From assembly GCF_001028705.1 (NCBI RefSeq), contig NZ_CP011770.1, forward strand, positions 2,297,501 through 2,361,500: a stretch of DNA of 64,000 bases, in the 5' to 3' direction. The position numbers and the translations under genes were made by a program. The DNA is from Croceicoccus naphthovorans. GTDB lineage: Bacteria > Pseudomonadota > Alphaproteobacteria > Sphingomonadales > Sphingomonadaceae. Positions 27,798 through 36,990 of this stretch are shown one piece after another (within the stretch, counting starts at the first letter, position 1; each line of letters starts with the position of its first letter). The notes below the pieces were generated by a model. The model was not told the DNA's origin. It searched no databases and saw nothing but the letters and a program-made list of their open reading frames with translations.

Positions 27798-28661
27798 TCA
27801 GCACACTTCCGCCGTATTTTCGGGGATCGGGCCGGGCGGGATGCGCGCCTCCGCCATGTAAAACGGATCGGCGCTCAGCCGATGGACGGTGCCATAGGCG
27901 CTGGCCAGCGCGGCATATAGCGCGGGATCATAGGCTTTCAGGTCATCGTCGGACAGGATGCGTTGTCCGGAAAAGACTTGCAGCCGGTTGGAATTGAACC
28001 AGAACTGCGATCCTTCGGCCCAGTATTCGTCGATGGTCGTCGCGGTGTATTCGTCCTTCCACAGCCCGGTTTCGCGGGCATGGACATAGGCCTGTTCGAC
28101 CTGGGCGTAGAGCGCGGGGTCCGCGACCTTGGCCGCCAGCAGGACGTTGTGCGCGAACTCGTGGACGAAGATTGTCTCGCCATACCAGCGTGACGACCGC
28201 AACCCGAGCAGGTCCTCGGCAGCGGCGGTCGTGGTCGGCCCGGCGATGGCGCGGGCGCGCTGATCCCAATACTCCCGGTCGGACAATTGCCCGATCCGTT
28301 CTTCGTAGTGCAGCTTTTCGCAGCGGGTCAGGCGCGGATCGTCTGGCGGTGGCTTGGTCCAGTGGCGATGCTCCGGCAGGTCGAGCAGCGCCTCGTCCTC
28401 GGCGATCACCGCGACGCGATAACCCCGCGCGATCAGCGCATCGCGCAAGTCGGGCCGGTGGGCCAGCATACCGTCGATGATGTCCCGCGCGCGATCCAGC
28501 GCGGCGGCGGGCGGTTTTTCAGACGCGACGACCGGGATGCCCTCGGCATCGCGATATTGTCGGTAGAACGGATCGAGCCCCAGCCGCGCGGGCGGTGCCG
28601 ACGGATCGGGCACCGCACAGGCCGCCAGCAGTCCAAGCATAAGGGCGACCGCGTGCTTCAC
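27798..28661 (-). CDS. Lipoprotein with HEFAH metallopeptidase-like motif
   Basis: 287 residues with a lipoprotein signal ending GLLAAC. In the middle is an EEDLLGLRSS-like region followed by ETIFVHEFAHNVLLA, which contains HExxH, and downstream IDEYWAEGSQFWFN, which may give the third ligand. This combination fits an exported zinc peptidase without a named family. The GTG at 28661 places the signal peptide at residue 1. It begins 16 nt after sdhA, where sdhB might be expected. Confidence 0.7.
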   Translation of the reverse strand: MKHAVALMLGLLAACAVPDPSAPPARLGLDPFYRQYRDAEGIPVVASEKPPAAALDRARDIIDGMLAHRPDLRDALIARGYRVAVIAEDEALLDLPEHRHWTKPPPDDPRLTRCEKLHYEERIGQLSDREYWDQRARAIAGPTTTAAAEDLLGLRSSRWYGETIFVHEFAHNVLLAAKVADPALYAQVEQAYVHARETGLWKDEYTATTIDEYWAEGSQFWFNSNRLQVFSGQRILSDDDLKAYDPALYAALASAYGTVHRLSADPFYMAEARIPPGPIPENTAEVC

Positions 28662-28677
28662 GCCGCCCCGCGATGCC

Positions 28678-30498
28678 CTAGTATACGCGCTTCTTCGGCT
28701 TGATGTACTCGACATCGTCGGTCAGCGTGAATTCGTGCACCGGGCGATAGTCGATCTTGATCGCGCCGCCTTTGCCGCCCCAGCCGTCGAACCAGGTTGC
28801 CGTGTGCTTCATCCACTCGGCATCGTTGCGCTCGGGGAAATCTTCGTGCGCGTGGGCGCCGCGGCTTTCCTTGCGGTTGTAGGCGGAATGCATGGTGACC
28901 GACGCCTGAGAGATCAGGTTGTCCAGTTCCAGCGTCTCGATCAGGTCGCTGTTCCAGATCAGCGACTTGTCCGACACGTGGATGTCTTCCATCCGCTTGT
29001 AGATCGCGCCCAGCTTTTCCTTGCCCTCGGCCATCGATTCGTCGGTGCGGAACACCGCCGCGTGGGCCGACATCGCGCGCTGCATCTCGCCGCGCACCTC
29101 TGCGGTGGGCGAACCGCCGCTGGCGTTGCGGAAATGATCGAGCCGCGACAGCGCGAAATCCGCGCTGTCCTTGGGCAGGTTGTCGTGGGCCGACTGCGGC
29201 TTGATGTTGTCTTTCAGGTGGTGCCCGGTAGCGCGGCCGAAGACCACAAGGTCGATCAGCGAGTTCGAGCCAAGGCGGTTCGCGCCGTGGACCGAGACGC
29301 AGGCCGCTTCGCCCACGGCATAAAGACCAGGGACGACCGTTTCGGGATCGCCATCGGCGCCGATGGTCACGACCTGACCGTGATAGTTACAGGGAATGCC
29401 GCCCATGTTGTAGTGGACGGTCGGCACGACCGGCAGCGGCTGGCGCGTCAGGTCGACACCGGCGAAGATCTTGCCGCTTTCCGTAATGCCCGGCAGGCGT
29501 TCGGCCAGCACCTTGGGATCGATGTGATCGAGATGCAGGAAGATGTGGTCGTTCTCTGCGCCCACACCGCGGCCTTCGCGGATTTCCAGCGCCATCGAAC
29601 GCGACACGACGTCACGCGATGCAAGGTCCTTCGCCGACGGAGCATAGCGCTCCATGAAACGCTCGCCCTCGGAATTGGTTAGGTACCCGCCCTCGCCGCG
29701 CGCACCTTCGGTGATCAGCACGCCCGCGCCGTAGATGCCGGTCGGGTGGAACTGCACGAATTCCATGTCCTGCAGCGGCAGCCCTGCGCGCAGCACCATG
29801 CCGCCACCGTCGCCGGTGCAGGTATGGGCGCTGGTCGCGGTGTAATAGCACCGGCCATAGCCGCCGGTCGCCAGCACGACCGCGTGGGCGCGGAAGCGGT
29901 GGATCGAGCCGTCGTCCATGCACATGGCGATCACGCCCTTGCACTCGCCATTGACCATGATGAGGTCGATGGCGAAGTACTCTATGTAAAAGTCCGCGTC
30001 GTACTTCAGCGACTGCTGATACAATGCGTGCAGCATGGCGTGGCCGGTACGGTCGGCGGCGGCGCAGGTGCGCTGCACCGGCGGGCCTTCGCCCATGTTC
30101 TGCATGTGGCCGCCGAACGGGCGCTGATAGATCGTGCCTTCGGGGTTACGCGAAAACGGAACGCCCGCATGCTCCAGCTCGATCACTGCCTGCGGCGCTT
30201 CGCGGACCATGTATTCGATCGCGTCCTGGTCGCCCAGCCAGTCCGACCCCTTGACGGTGTCGTACATGTGCCACGTCCAGTGATCGGGCGTGTTGTTGCC
30301 AAGGCTGGCCGCGATGCCGCCCTGTGCCGCAACGGTGTGCGAACGGGTGGGAAAGACCTTGGTGATGCAGGCCGTCTTCAGACCGGCCTCTGCGCTGCCC
30401 ATCGTGGCGCGCAGGCCCGAACCGCCCGCGCCGACCACCACGGTGTCGTAGGTGTGGTCGATGATCTTGTAGGCGGGCTGTGTGTTGGCTTCAGCCAT
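28678..30498 (-). CDS. sdhA: Succinate dehydrogenase flavoprotein subunit
   Basis: 606 residues of complex II flavoprotein. The FAD-binding start is [14 protein letters not shown] and the covalent FAD histidine sits in [11 protein letters not shown]. The substrate region is [11 protein letters not shown] and the C terminus ends KPKKRVY. The reaction is oxidation of succinate to fumarate in the TCA cycle at the inner membrane. It lies 4 bp after sdhD. The iron-sulfur subunit gene sdhB is not found in the window. Confidence 0.97.
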   Translation of the reverse strand: MAEANTQPAYKIIDHTYDTVVVGAGGSGLRATMGSAEAGLKTACITKVFPTRSHTVAAQGGIAASLGNNTPDHWTWHMYDTVKGSDWLGDQDAIEYMVREAPQAVIELEHAGVPFSRNPEGTIYQRPFGGHMQNMGEGPPVQRTCAAADRTGHAMLHALYQQSLKYDADFYIEYFAIDLIMVNGECKGVIAMCMDDGSIHRFRAHAVVLATGGYGRCYYTATSAHTCTGDGGGMVLRAGLPLQDMEFVQFHPTGIYGAGVLITEGARGEGGYLTNSEGERFMERYAPSAKDLASRDVVSRSMALEIREGRGVGAENDHIFLHLDHIDPKVLAERLPGITESGKIFAGVDLTRQPLPVVPTVHYNMGGIPCNYHGQVVTIGADGDPETVVPGLYAVGEAACVSVHGANRLGSNSLIDLVVFGRATGHHLKDNIKPQSAHDNLPKDSADFALSRLDHFRNASGGSPTAEVRGEMQRAMSAHAAVFRTDESMAEGKEKLGAIYKRMEDIHVSDKSLIWNSDLIETLELDNLISQASVTMHSAYNRKESRGAHAHEDFPERNDAEWMKHTATWFDGWGGKGGAIKIDYRPVHEFTLTDDVEYIKPKKRVY

Positions 30499-30502
30499 GG
30501 GG

Positions 30503-30880
30503 TCAGGCTCCCAGCGCGATGCGGATTACGGAAACGACGCCGAAGACACCGGCGGCGAAGAAGATGAGGTTCAGCAGCACGATCGCGGCAAAGCGGTTGG
30601 CACCGTGGACATAGTCCTCGATCATCACCTGCATGCCCAGACGCGCGTGCCAGAAGGTAGAGACGATCAGCAGCACCATCGCGGTCGCGGCGATCGGGCC
30701 CGACAGCCATGCGTGAACGGTGCTGAACGAATAGTCCGGCAGCGTGGCAAGGCTGAACACGAACCACAGGACCAGCACGAGGTTGCCGATCGCGGTAAAG
30801 CGTTGAACCAGCCAGTGATGCGCGCCGTGCTTGGCAGAGCCGAGGCCGCGAACCTGACCGATGTGCGTTCCGTTACCCAT
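30503..30880 (-). CDS. sdhD: Succinate dehydrogenase membrane anchor subunit
   Basis: 125 residues with three helices. Typical SdhD elements are [18 protein letters not shown] near the start and [17 protein letters not shown], which carries the heme/quinone-site His and Tyr. The ATG at 30880 is preferred over the upstream extension. It lies 14 bp after sdhC and is part of the sdhCDA operon. Confidence 0.92.
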   Translation of the reverse strand: MGNGTHIGQVRGLGSAKHGAHHWLVQRFTAIGNLVLVLWFVFSLATLPDYSFSTVHAWLSGPIAATAMVLLIVSTFWHARLGMQVMIEDYVHGANRFAAIVLLNLIFFAAGVFGVVSVIRIALGA

Positions 30881-30894
30881 CGTGAATGCTCCCC

Positions 30895-31296
30895 TCAGAC
30901 CAGCAGGATCACGGCCCAGAAGGCCGCGGTCAGCGTAATGCCGATCAGGATGGTGATGATCGACCACGCATTGTTGCGATCCACTTCGAACCCGGCGCCC
31001 ACGTCGAGCACGAGGTGGCGGATGCCGCTGGCCATGTGATTGAAGAACGCCCAGCTGATGCCGATCAGGACGATCATGCCGTACCAGCTATCGGCGTGTT
31101 CGAGGAACGCGGCGTAGCTTTCCGGCCCGCCCGCGATGGCACCGACGAACCAGAGCAGGACGAGCAAGCCTGCGACCGCAAGGCCGTTGCCCGAAACGCG
31201 GTGAAGGATCGACACCGCCATCGCCGGGCCCCATTTCCAGATGGAAAGGTGCGGAGAGAGCGGTCTTGCCTGCGGCCTGTTCGATGCCTGCGCCAT
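30895..31296 (-). CDS. sdhC: Succinate dehydrogenase cytochrome b556 subunit
   Basis: 133 residues with three helices. RPLSPHLSIWKWGPAMAVSI and LHRVSGNG are the SdhC signature, with a further SHxxxGxRH-like heme ligand (FNHMASGIRHLVLD). The start ATG 31296 is in frame with the family N terminus; upstream frame is not homologous. It is first in the sdhCDA operon and divergent from the SDR gene. Confidence 0.92.
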   Translation of the reverse strand: MAQASNRPQARPLSPHLSIWKWGPAMAVSILHRVSGNGLAVAGLLVLLWFVGAIAGGPESYAAFLEHADSWYGMIVLIGISWAFFNHMASGIRHLVLDVGAGFEVDRNNAWSIITILIGITLTAAFWAVILLV

Positions 31297-31487
31297 TATA
31301 TGGTCCCCGTATGCCTTATGCCGCATGGCGCGGATGGCCCGCGCACGAACGGCGTGTTGCGGGCGCGAATGGCAGGGGAATTCCGCAAGGGCAAGAGGGC
31401 AATTCGATTCGTTTGGGCGCAACTTGTGCCGGACAGGTCGCGCCTGCGCTTGATAGCGCGTGGCGCGCGGCCTAATCGGGGCGGCCT

Positions 31488-32231
31488 ATGACCACCCATC
31501 CCAAGGCCCCGGCGACCACCGCCCTCATCACCGGCAGCACGCGCGGCATCGGCGCGGCCATCGCCGCCCAGCTGGACGCGCGCGGCGTGCGCGTGATCCG
31601 GCAGGGTACCAAGGCGGCGGACGGCGTTCTGGGCGCGGACCTTTCCGATCCGGCCGCCCCGGCACGGCTTTGGGCAGAAGCGCTGGAGATGGCCCGGGAA
31701 CGGGGTGGGGGCCGGATCGACGTGCTGATCAACAACGCGGGCGTGTTCGAGGCGAACCCCATCGACGGCGACGATGCCGACTGGCTTGCGGGCTGGGACC
31801 GGTGCCAGCAGATCAACCTGACCGCCGCGGCGCAACTGTCGCGGCTCGCCGTGCGGCAATTCCAGTCGGAAGGGAAAGGCGGGCGCATCGTGCAGGTCGC
31901 CAGCCGCGCCGCCTATCGCGGCGATTCGCCCGATCACTGGCACTATGCCGCGGCGAAAGGCGGCATGGTGGCGATGGCGAAAACCATCGCGCGGCATTAT
32001 GCGCGCGATGGCATCTATTGCTTCACGATCTGCCCCGGTTTCGTCGATACCGCGATGGCGGGCGACTACCTGGAGACGCGCGGCGGCCCCGCCTTGCTGG
32101 CCGACATTCCGCTGGGCCGCGTGGCCGAACCCGAAGAAATCGGCTGCATCGCCGCGTTCTGCGCGCTGGACGCACCCGCCAGCATGACTGGCGCGGTGAT
32201 CGACGCCAATGGAGCCAGCTTTGTCCGTTAA
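31488..32231 (+). CDS. Short-chain dehydrogenase/reductase upstream of the B3 lactamase
   Basis: 247-residue SDR. It has TGSTRGIGAAIA for NAD(P), INNAGVFEANP, a catalytic Ser in VASRAAY, YAAAKGGMVAMAKTIA with Tyr and Lys, and a C terminus typical of 3-oxoacyl-ACP-reductase-like enzymes. The substrate is unknown. Its last 23 bases overlap the metallo-beta-lactamase start, so both are one transcript with prmA and DUF2459. Confidence 0.9.
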   Translation: MTTHPKAPATTALITGSTRGIGAAIAAQLDARGVRVIRQGTKAADGVLGADLSDPAAPARLWAEALEMARERGGGRIDVLINNAGVFEANPIDGDDADWLAGWDRCQQINLTAAAQLSRLAVRQFQSEGKGGRIVQVASRAAYRGDSPDHWHYAAAKGGMVAMAKTIARHYARDGIYCFTICPGFVDTAMAGDYLETRGGPALLADIPLGRVAEPEEIGCIAAFCALDAPASMTGAVIDANGASFVR

Positions 32232-33114
32232 AGTCCTTTTCCTCACCGCCCTCGCCTTTGCATCGACCGGCTGCGCCACCGCCGCCGCGCCCGAACCGCC
32301 TGCCGCGCCCGCGTGGTCGGAATGGACCGCGCAGTGCACGGACTGGGACGAGTGGGACAAGCCCGCCCCGCCCTGGCGCATCCACGGCGATACTTATTAC
32401 GTCGGCACCTGCGGCATCGCGGCGATCGTGATCGCGGGCGATGATGGCCACGTGCTGATCGACACGGGAACAGAGGCCGGGGCCGACGTCGTGCTCGCCA
32501 ATATAAGACGGCTGGGCTTTGAGCCGGCGGACATTCGCGTGATCCTTGCCAGCCACGAGCACCCCGACCACATCGGCGGCCTTGCGAAAATGCAGCTGGC
32601 GACCGGAGCAAGGATCGAAGCGGGACAGATCCTGTCGCAAGCGATCGAGACCGGCCTGCCGCAACCGGGCGATCCGCAGACCGGCCTGTTCGAACCGATG
32701 GCCCCAGCCACCGTCTCGCGCGTCGTCGAACCGCGCGGCGTGGTTAGCGTCGGCGACATCCGCGTGACCTATATCCCGAGCCCCGGCCATACCCCCGGCG
32801 CGGCATCGTGGACATGGCAATCGTGCGAAGGCGCGGAGTGCGTTTCGGTGGTCTATGCCGATAGCCTGTCGCCGGTCAGCAGCGACGAATACCGCTTTTC
32901 GGGCCATCCCGACTATGTCGCCGCCTATCGTGCATCGCTGGCCGATGTGGCGGCGCTCGATTGCGACCTGTTGCTCACGCCGCATCCGTCGGCCAGCCAG
33001 ATGCCGAAGCGGATGGGCGAAGGCTCGTTCATCGACGGCGATGCGTGCAAGGCCTATGCTATGGGCATCGAAACGCGCCTGTCCGAAAGGCTGGCCAAGG
33101 AAGCCGCGCAATGA
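32209..33114 (+). CDS. Subclass B3 metallo-beta-lactamase
   Basis: 301 residues hydrolysing beta-lactams with two zinc ions. The signal ends STGC (Cys22, imperfect lipobox). The zinc ligands all sit in place: SHEHPDH gives H116, H118, D120 and H121 (residues 116-121 here by chance), H194 (PSPGHTPGA) and H259 (LTPHPSASQ). DTYYVGTCGIAAIVI, SWTWQSCEG and YADSLSPVS are typical of B3 and distinguish it from B1/B2 and glyoxalase II. ATG 32209 lies within the SDR gene (23-nt overlap); TTG 32221 is an alternative. The stop overlaps prmA (ATGA). Confidence 0.93.
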   Translation: MEPALSVKVLFLTALAFASTGCATAAAPEPPAAPAWSEWTAQCTDWDEWDKPAPPWRIHGDTYYVGTCGIAAIVIAGDDGHVLIDTGTEAGADVVLANIRRLGFEPADIRVILASHEHPDHIGGLAKMQLATGARIEAGQILSQAIETGLPQPGDPQTGLFEPMAPATVSRVVEPRGVVSVGDIRVTYIPSPGHTPGAASWTWQSCEGAECVSVVYADSLSPVSSDEYRFSGHPDYVAAYRASLADVAALDCDLLLTPHPSASQMPKRMGEGSFIDGDACKAYAMGIETRLSERLAKEAAQ

Positions 33115-34016
33115 GCTGGAAAATCGTCGCCCACGGATCGAAAGAGGTCATCCAGTCCGCCCTCGTCGCGCATGAGGATGCGCTGGACTGGGATTATGAA
33201 GTCGTCCTGACCGGAAGCGAAATTGCCGAGGACAAGCCCGACGATTGGGTGCTGGAAGCCTATTACCCCCGCCGCCCGACGAAGGCCGACAAGACCGCGC
33301 TGGCCGCCCTGTTCGAAGGTTTGCCGCCCGCGATGCGCGCCGAAAAGCTGCCGGATGAGGACTGGGTCAGCCTGTCGCAAGCCAACGTTACCCCGATCCG
33401 CGCGGGGCGCTTCCACGTCCACACCCCCGACTTTCCCGCCTACGACAGCGCGGGCGTAACCGATTTCTGCATTCCCACCAGCCAAGCGTTCGGCACCGGC
33501 CAGCACGAAACGACGGCAGGCTGCCTGGCCATGCTGACGCAGATGAAGGCAGAGGGTGTCGCGGTGCGCAACTATGCCGACATCGGCACCGGGACGGGCC
33601 TGCTGGCCTTCGCGGCGCGCGACCTGTGGCCGACGGCGCATGGGCTGGCCAGCGACATCGACCCGGTCTGCACCGGCGTGGTCGAGGATAACTCCGCGGC
33701 CAACGGCGTACCGCTGGGCGATGGGCCGGGGCGATTGGTGATGACGGTCGCGGCGGGAACAGACAACCCGCTGATCGCCGCGCGTGCACCTTATGACCTG
33801 CTGATCGCCAATATTTTTGCCGGGCCGCTGGTCGACCTTGCGCCCGACTTTGCACGGGCGGTGCTGCCGGGCGGGCACCTCGTGCTGGCGGGCCTGTTGA
33901 CGACGCAGGAACCTGCTGTCCGCGCCGCGCATTTCCGCGCCGGTTTCCGCCTTGCCCGCCGCATGACGAATGGCGACTGGTCGATCCTGTGGCTGCGGCG
34001 CCGAAACGCGCGCTAA
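33111..34016 (+). CDS. prmA: Ribosomal protein L11 methyltransferase
   Basis: 301 residues. The N-terminal substrate-recognition domain is followed by a linker and a SAM domain with FGTGQHETT, DIGTGTGLLAFAA and LIANIFAGPL, the PrmA signatures. It trimethylates L11. The start ATG overlaps the lactamase stop by 4 nt. The 3' end overlaps the DUF2459 gene by 28 nt. Confidence 0.94.
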   Translation: MSWKIVAHGSKEVIQSALVAHEDALDWDYEVVLTGSEIAEDKPDDWVLEAYYPRRPTKADKTALAALFEGLPPAMRAEKLPDEDWVSLSQANVTPIRAGRFHVHTPDFPAYDSAGVTDFCIPTSQAFGTGQHETTAGCLAMLTQMKAEGVAVRNYADIGTGTGLLAFAARDLWPTAHGLASDIDPVCTGVVEDNSAANGVPLGDGPGRLVMTVAAGTDNPLIAARAPYDLLIANIFAGPLVDLAPDFARAVLPGGHLVLAGLLTTQEPAVRAAHFRAGFRLARRMTNGDWSILWLRRRNAR

Positions 34017-34702
34017 GGGCGCTCCGTGCGGTCTTCGGCTGGCTGGCGCTGGCCGTCGGGCTGTATTTCTTTGCGGGCTGGGTTGGCTCTTCCATCCCGT
34101 CCAACCGGAATTTCGTGGAAGATCCGAACGGCGTAGAGATCATCGTCGCCACCAACGGCATTCATACCAGCATCGCGGTCCCCCTCACCAGCCCGGACAT
34201 GGACTGGACCCGCGTCTTCCCTCCTTCCGACACCGCCGATCCCTCGCGGCCCTATACCCATGTCGCGATCAGCTGGGGTGAGCGGGCGGTGTTTCTCGAA
34301 ACCGAGACTTGGGCCGACCTGTCGCCAATGACGGTAATGCGGGTCATCGGCGTGGGCGGCGACGCACTCTACCATGTTGAACAGTGGGTTCGCCCCGCTC
34401 CCTCGCCCGATTTCCGGCCCCTGCGGATCAGCCGCGCACAGTACCGGCGCCTGATCCGAGCCTTGCTCCGCGACTTGCCCGAACGCACGGCTGCGCGGGC
34501 GGTCTATCCGGGGTACGCGACGCACGACGTGTTCTACGACGCACGCGGCACCTATACGACCTACAACACCTGTAACGAGTGGACCGGCGAAACGCTGCGA
34601 CTGGCTGGCATAAGGACCGGCGCGTGGACGCCCTTCGCGGGCAGCGTGATGAAATGGGTGCCGCCTATAGAGCCAGCCGAACGAGGTGTTGGTACTCGCT
34701 GA
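33989..34702 (+). CDS. DUF2459/TIGR02117-family protein
   Basis: 237 residues with one N-terminal membrane helix (residues ~15-33) and an extracytoplasmic domain. ATNGIHTSIAVPL, ISWGERAVFLETETWADL and TYTTYNTCNEWTGETLR are the family hallmarks, with the conserved His and Cys suggesting a thiol hydrolase-like site. The function is unknown in the family. GTG 33989 is the only sensible start. Its 3' end overlaps the convergent GNAT gene by 38 bp. Confidence 0.82.
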   Translation: MAAAPKRALRALRAVFGWLALAVGLYFFAGWVGSSIPSNRNFVEDPNGVEIIVATNGIHTSIAVPLTSPDMDWTRVFPPSDTADPSRPYTHVAISWGERAVFLETETWADLSPMTVMRVIGVGGDALYHVEQWVRPAPSPDFRPLRISRAQYRRLIRALLRDLPERTAARAVYPGYATHDVFYDARGTYTTYNTCNEWTGETLRLAGIRTGAWTPFAGSVMKWVPPIEPAERGVGTR

Positions 34703-35234
34703 AATCGCCGTCCTGCCTAAACCCTGCTTTCAGGTACATCGCCAAAGGACCGTGATAATTGCCCGCGGGCGTATCGGCGGATTTCGACGGCTTCGCCTCA
34801 GCCCATTTCAGCCCGGAATCGCGAAACGCGGCCAGTGCCCTGTCCATCAACGCCCGTGCCACGCCCTTGCCCCGAGCGGATGGCGCGACGAGGAAGCAGG
34901 CGATCATCCCCGTCTCATCCGCCGCCTTTCCCGGAACGTCCGCGCCGCGAAACGCGCAATAGGCATCCTTGCGCGCGGCGTTCAGCCAGCCGACCGCGCC
35001 GCCATCGTCCAGCGCCAGCCAGCCCTGCATCGTCTGCGCCGCGATCATGTCGCAAGCCGCCGCGCGATTGTCCGCGCCAGACTGCCGGTCCCATCCGCCG
35101 CCATCGTGGTCATAGTGATAGAACCGGCAATAACAGTCCGCCCAGCCGGGGTTGTCGGCAAACCCTTCGCCATCGAACAGATCCAGAAACAACCCACGCC
35201 GTTCGGGCGTCAGCGGCACGATTTCGATGGGCAT
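34665..35234 (-). CDS. GNAT-family N-acetyltransferase
   Basis: 189 residues. The acetyl-CoA motif A is MIACFLVAPSARGKGVARALMDRAL, here near residues 112-136, with the R/QxxGxG/A pattern as ARGKGVA. ADCYCRFYHYDHD and the C-terminal LAMYLKAGF complete the fold. ATG 35234 has GGAGG about 8-9 nt upstream; the TTG at 35240 is not needed. The acceptor is unknown. Confidence 0.85.
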   Translation of the reverse strand: MPIEIVPLTPERRGLFLDLFDGEGFADNPGWADCYCRFYHYDHDGGGWDRQSGADNRAAACDMIAAQTMQGWLALDDGGAVGWLNAARKDAYCAFRGADVPGKAADETGMIACFLVAPSARGKGVARALMDRALAAFRDSGLKWAEAKPSKSADTPAGNYHGPLAMYLKAGFRQDGDFSEYQHLVRLAL

Positions 35235-35330
35235 TGGCAAGTCTCCTCCGCGCCGTGTTTAACCGATTGCGCGAAGCTGCAAAGAGGTTCATTTTCCGCC
35301 ACAGGGTCGCCCGAAGTCGGGGTGAAAATC

Positions 35331-35609
35331 ATGCTCAAGCGATACGTGGTCGAACGCGCCATTCCGGGCGTGGGCAAGTTGACGCAGGCCGAACTGGCAG
35401 AGGCGTCGAAAACGTCGAACGGGGCGCTGGCCAAGACGCCGGGCGTGCAATGGGAACATTCCTACATCGCCGACGACCAGACCTTCTGCATTTACCTTGC
35501 CGAGAACGAGGACCGGATCCACGAACACGCCGCGCTGTCGGGCTTTCCGGCAACGAAGATCACCCTGATCGGCGGTATGATCGACCCGACCAGCGAGGGC
35601 ATGTCCTGA
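35331..35609 (+). CDS. DUF4242-family small protein
   Basis: 92 residues: LKRYVVERAIPGVGKLTQAE, then VQWEHSYIADDQTFCIYLAE and DRIHEHAALSGFPATKI. This is the ferredoxin-like DUF4242 / SCO4226 type, of which the Streptomyces member binds nickel. A His and Cys in EHAALSGFP and FCIY could be ligands. ATG 35331 gives the family N terminus. It is divergent from the GNAT gene. Confidence 0.82.
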   Translation: MLKRYVVERAIPGVGKLTQAELAEASKTSNGALAKTPGVQWEHSYIADDQTFCIYLAENEDRIHEHAALSGFPATKITLIGGMIDPTSEGMS

Positions 35610-35677
35610 ACCGTTCAGCACCCCGCAAGCGCGCAGGGTGCAAAAGGCGAGCTTCCGCACTGCGAAAGGATCGTCGC

Positions 35678-36061
35678 ATGCCTGCCTGTAAAACGATTAC
35701 CGCCGCCGTTGCCCTGTGCGCCATCGCCGCTGCTCAGCCGCTGGCCGCGCGCGACCGTGATGACCGGTCCGGGGACCGCGACGCCGCCGTCGAACATGCC
35801 CAGCGCGAAGGTTGCGTCCTGCGGCAGGTCATCGCGCCCAGCTTCAACAACAACGCCGCCTCGATGGAGCAGATGCGCATCGCATCGGTCCACGTGCGCA
35901 AGGCGGCCAATCGCCACGGCGACCGCATGGCACCGATCTGCGGCAGCCAGCACGATCCGCGCGCGCTGGACGGCGAAATGACGATGGGCGCCCCCGAACC
36001 GGTGCCCGCCGACGATGCGGACGCCCCGCCCCCTGAAGCGGCGGAGCGCGCCGAGGGCTAG
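35678..36061 (+). CDS. Hypothetical secreted protein, 127 aa
   Basis: Signal peptide (CKTITAAVALCAIAAAQPLAA) followed by a charged region RDRDDRSGDRD and a helical core with Cys46 and Cys88 (EGCVLRQ, PICGSQ), likely a disulfide. The tail is proline- and alanine-rich (EPVPADDADAPPPEAAE). AAAGGA is 7 nt before ATG 35678. No family is recognised. It is convergent with the outer-membrane-protein gene (4-bp overlap). Confidence 0.65.
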   Translation: MPACKTITAAVALCAIAAAQPLAARDRDDRSGDRDAAVEHAQREGCVLRQVIAPSFNNNAASMEQMRIASVHVRKAANRHGDRMAPICGSQHDPRALDGEMTMGAPEPVPADDADAPPPEAAERAEG

Positions 36062-36873
36062 TCCGCGCGCATCCGCACCAGGACCTGCAAACCGGCACCC
36101 ACATCGGGGCTGCCATCGGAAAGCCCTGTATAGCCATAGCCTTGCAGCAAGAGGCCGGGGCTGACCTTGTAGGTCGCCGATCCGGTAACTTCGCTTCGAT
36201 TGGGCGAGGTATCCAGTGCGCCTTCGCGCCATTCGTAACCCAGGCCGAGCGTCAATTGCTCGCCCGCCTTGCCATAGATGCCGCCACCGGCCTGCCAAAC
36301 GTCGTTCAGCGGATAGAGATCGTTCGACCCGTTGAACCGCCGCCCACCATTCACCGCGACGCTGACGCCGCCAAAGCTGTGCAGCAGTTCGCCCATCAGC
36401 GTGTAGTCGGTCGTGCCGGTGCCGAGGAATTTGGATTTCGACGCGGTCGGCAGCTTGACCTTGCCGATCAGGTCGAACCACGTGCGGTCGCCCACGGGCA
36501 GGGTATAGCCCGCCGCAAGGTTCACGTCGCCCACGCCGCTGCGCACGTTGGTGTCGACGATGTCTTCGCCGCTACCACCACCGCCATTGCCATTTCCGTT
36601 ACCGGGGCTGACCCCGCCCTCACCCGGGATGACGCCATCGGGGCCATCGACGCGGACATAGGGGACGGACGCGCGGAACCAGACGTTATCGCCCTGAAAC
36701 TTCACGCCGACCGGGATCGCCAGCATGGTCGTATCCTCGACATCGCCATAGTCGCCGCTGGAGTAATCCGCGCCAAGGCTGAACTGCCAGTATTCGTCGG
36801 CGCTGGCGGGTGCCGCGGCCATCGTAATCGCAATCGCCGCCGTGGCGATGCCTGTCTTCGCGATCCTGTTCAT
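36058..36873 (-). CDS. Outer-membrane beta-barrel protein, transporter-like
   Basis: 271 residues. A signal peptide (ITMAAAPASADE) is followed by alternating amphipathic strands (YWQFSLGADYSS, VWFRASVPYVRV, ATYKVSPGLLLQGYGY), ending in MRAD. A glycine/asparagine-rich loop, SPGNGNGNGGGGSGED, lies near residues 108-123. The C terminus fits an outer-membrane barrel of the transporter/phenol-degradation MetA-like group, though the end lacks a terminal Phe. ATG 36873; upstream extension rejected. Confidence 0.65.
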   Translation of the reverse strand: MNRIAKTGIATAAIAITMAAAPASADEYWQFSLGADYSSGDYGDVEDTTMLAIPVGVKFQGDNVWFRASVPYVRVDGPDGVIPGEGGVSPGNGNGNGGGGSGEDIVDTNVRSGVGDVNLAAGYTLPVGDRTWFDLIGKVKLPTASKSKFLGTGTTDYTLMGELLHSFGGVSVAVNGGRRFNGSNDLYPLNDVWQAGGGIYGKAGEQLTLGLGYEWREGALDTSPNRSEVTGSATYKVSPGLLLQGYGYTGLSDGSPDVGAGLQVLVRMRAD

Positions 36874-36990
36874 CGGACCTTCCTGTCCTCCCTGTTGGAC
36901 GTAATTGGCCTGTTGTGCCTGAAAGGGCGAGCGCGACGATCCCGCCGAACGGAACCGCCGCGCTGCACCCCTCATGGATTTATGCGCCGA

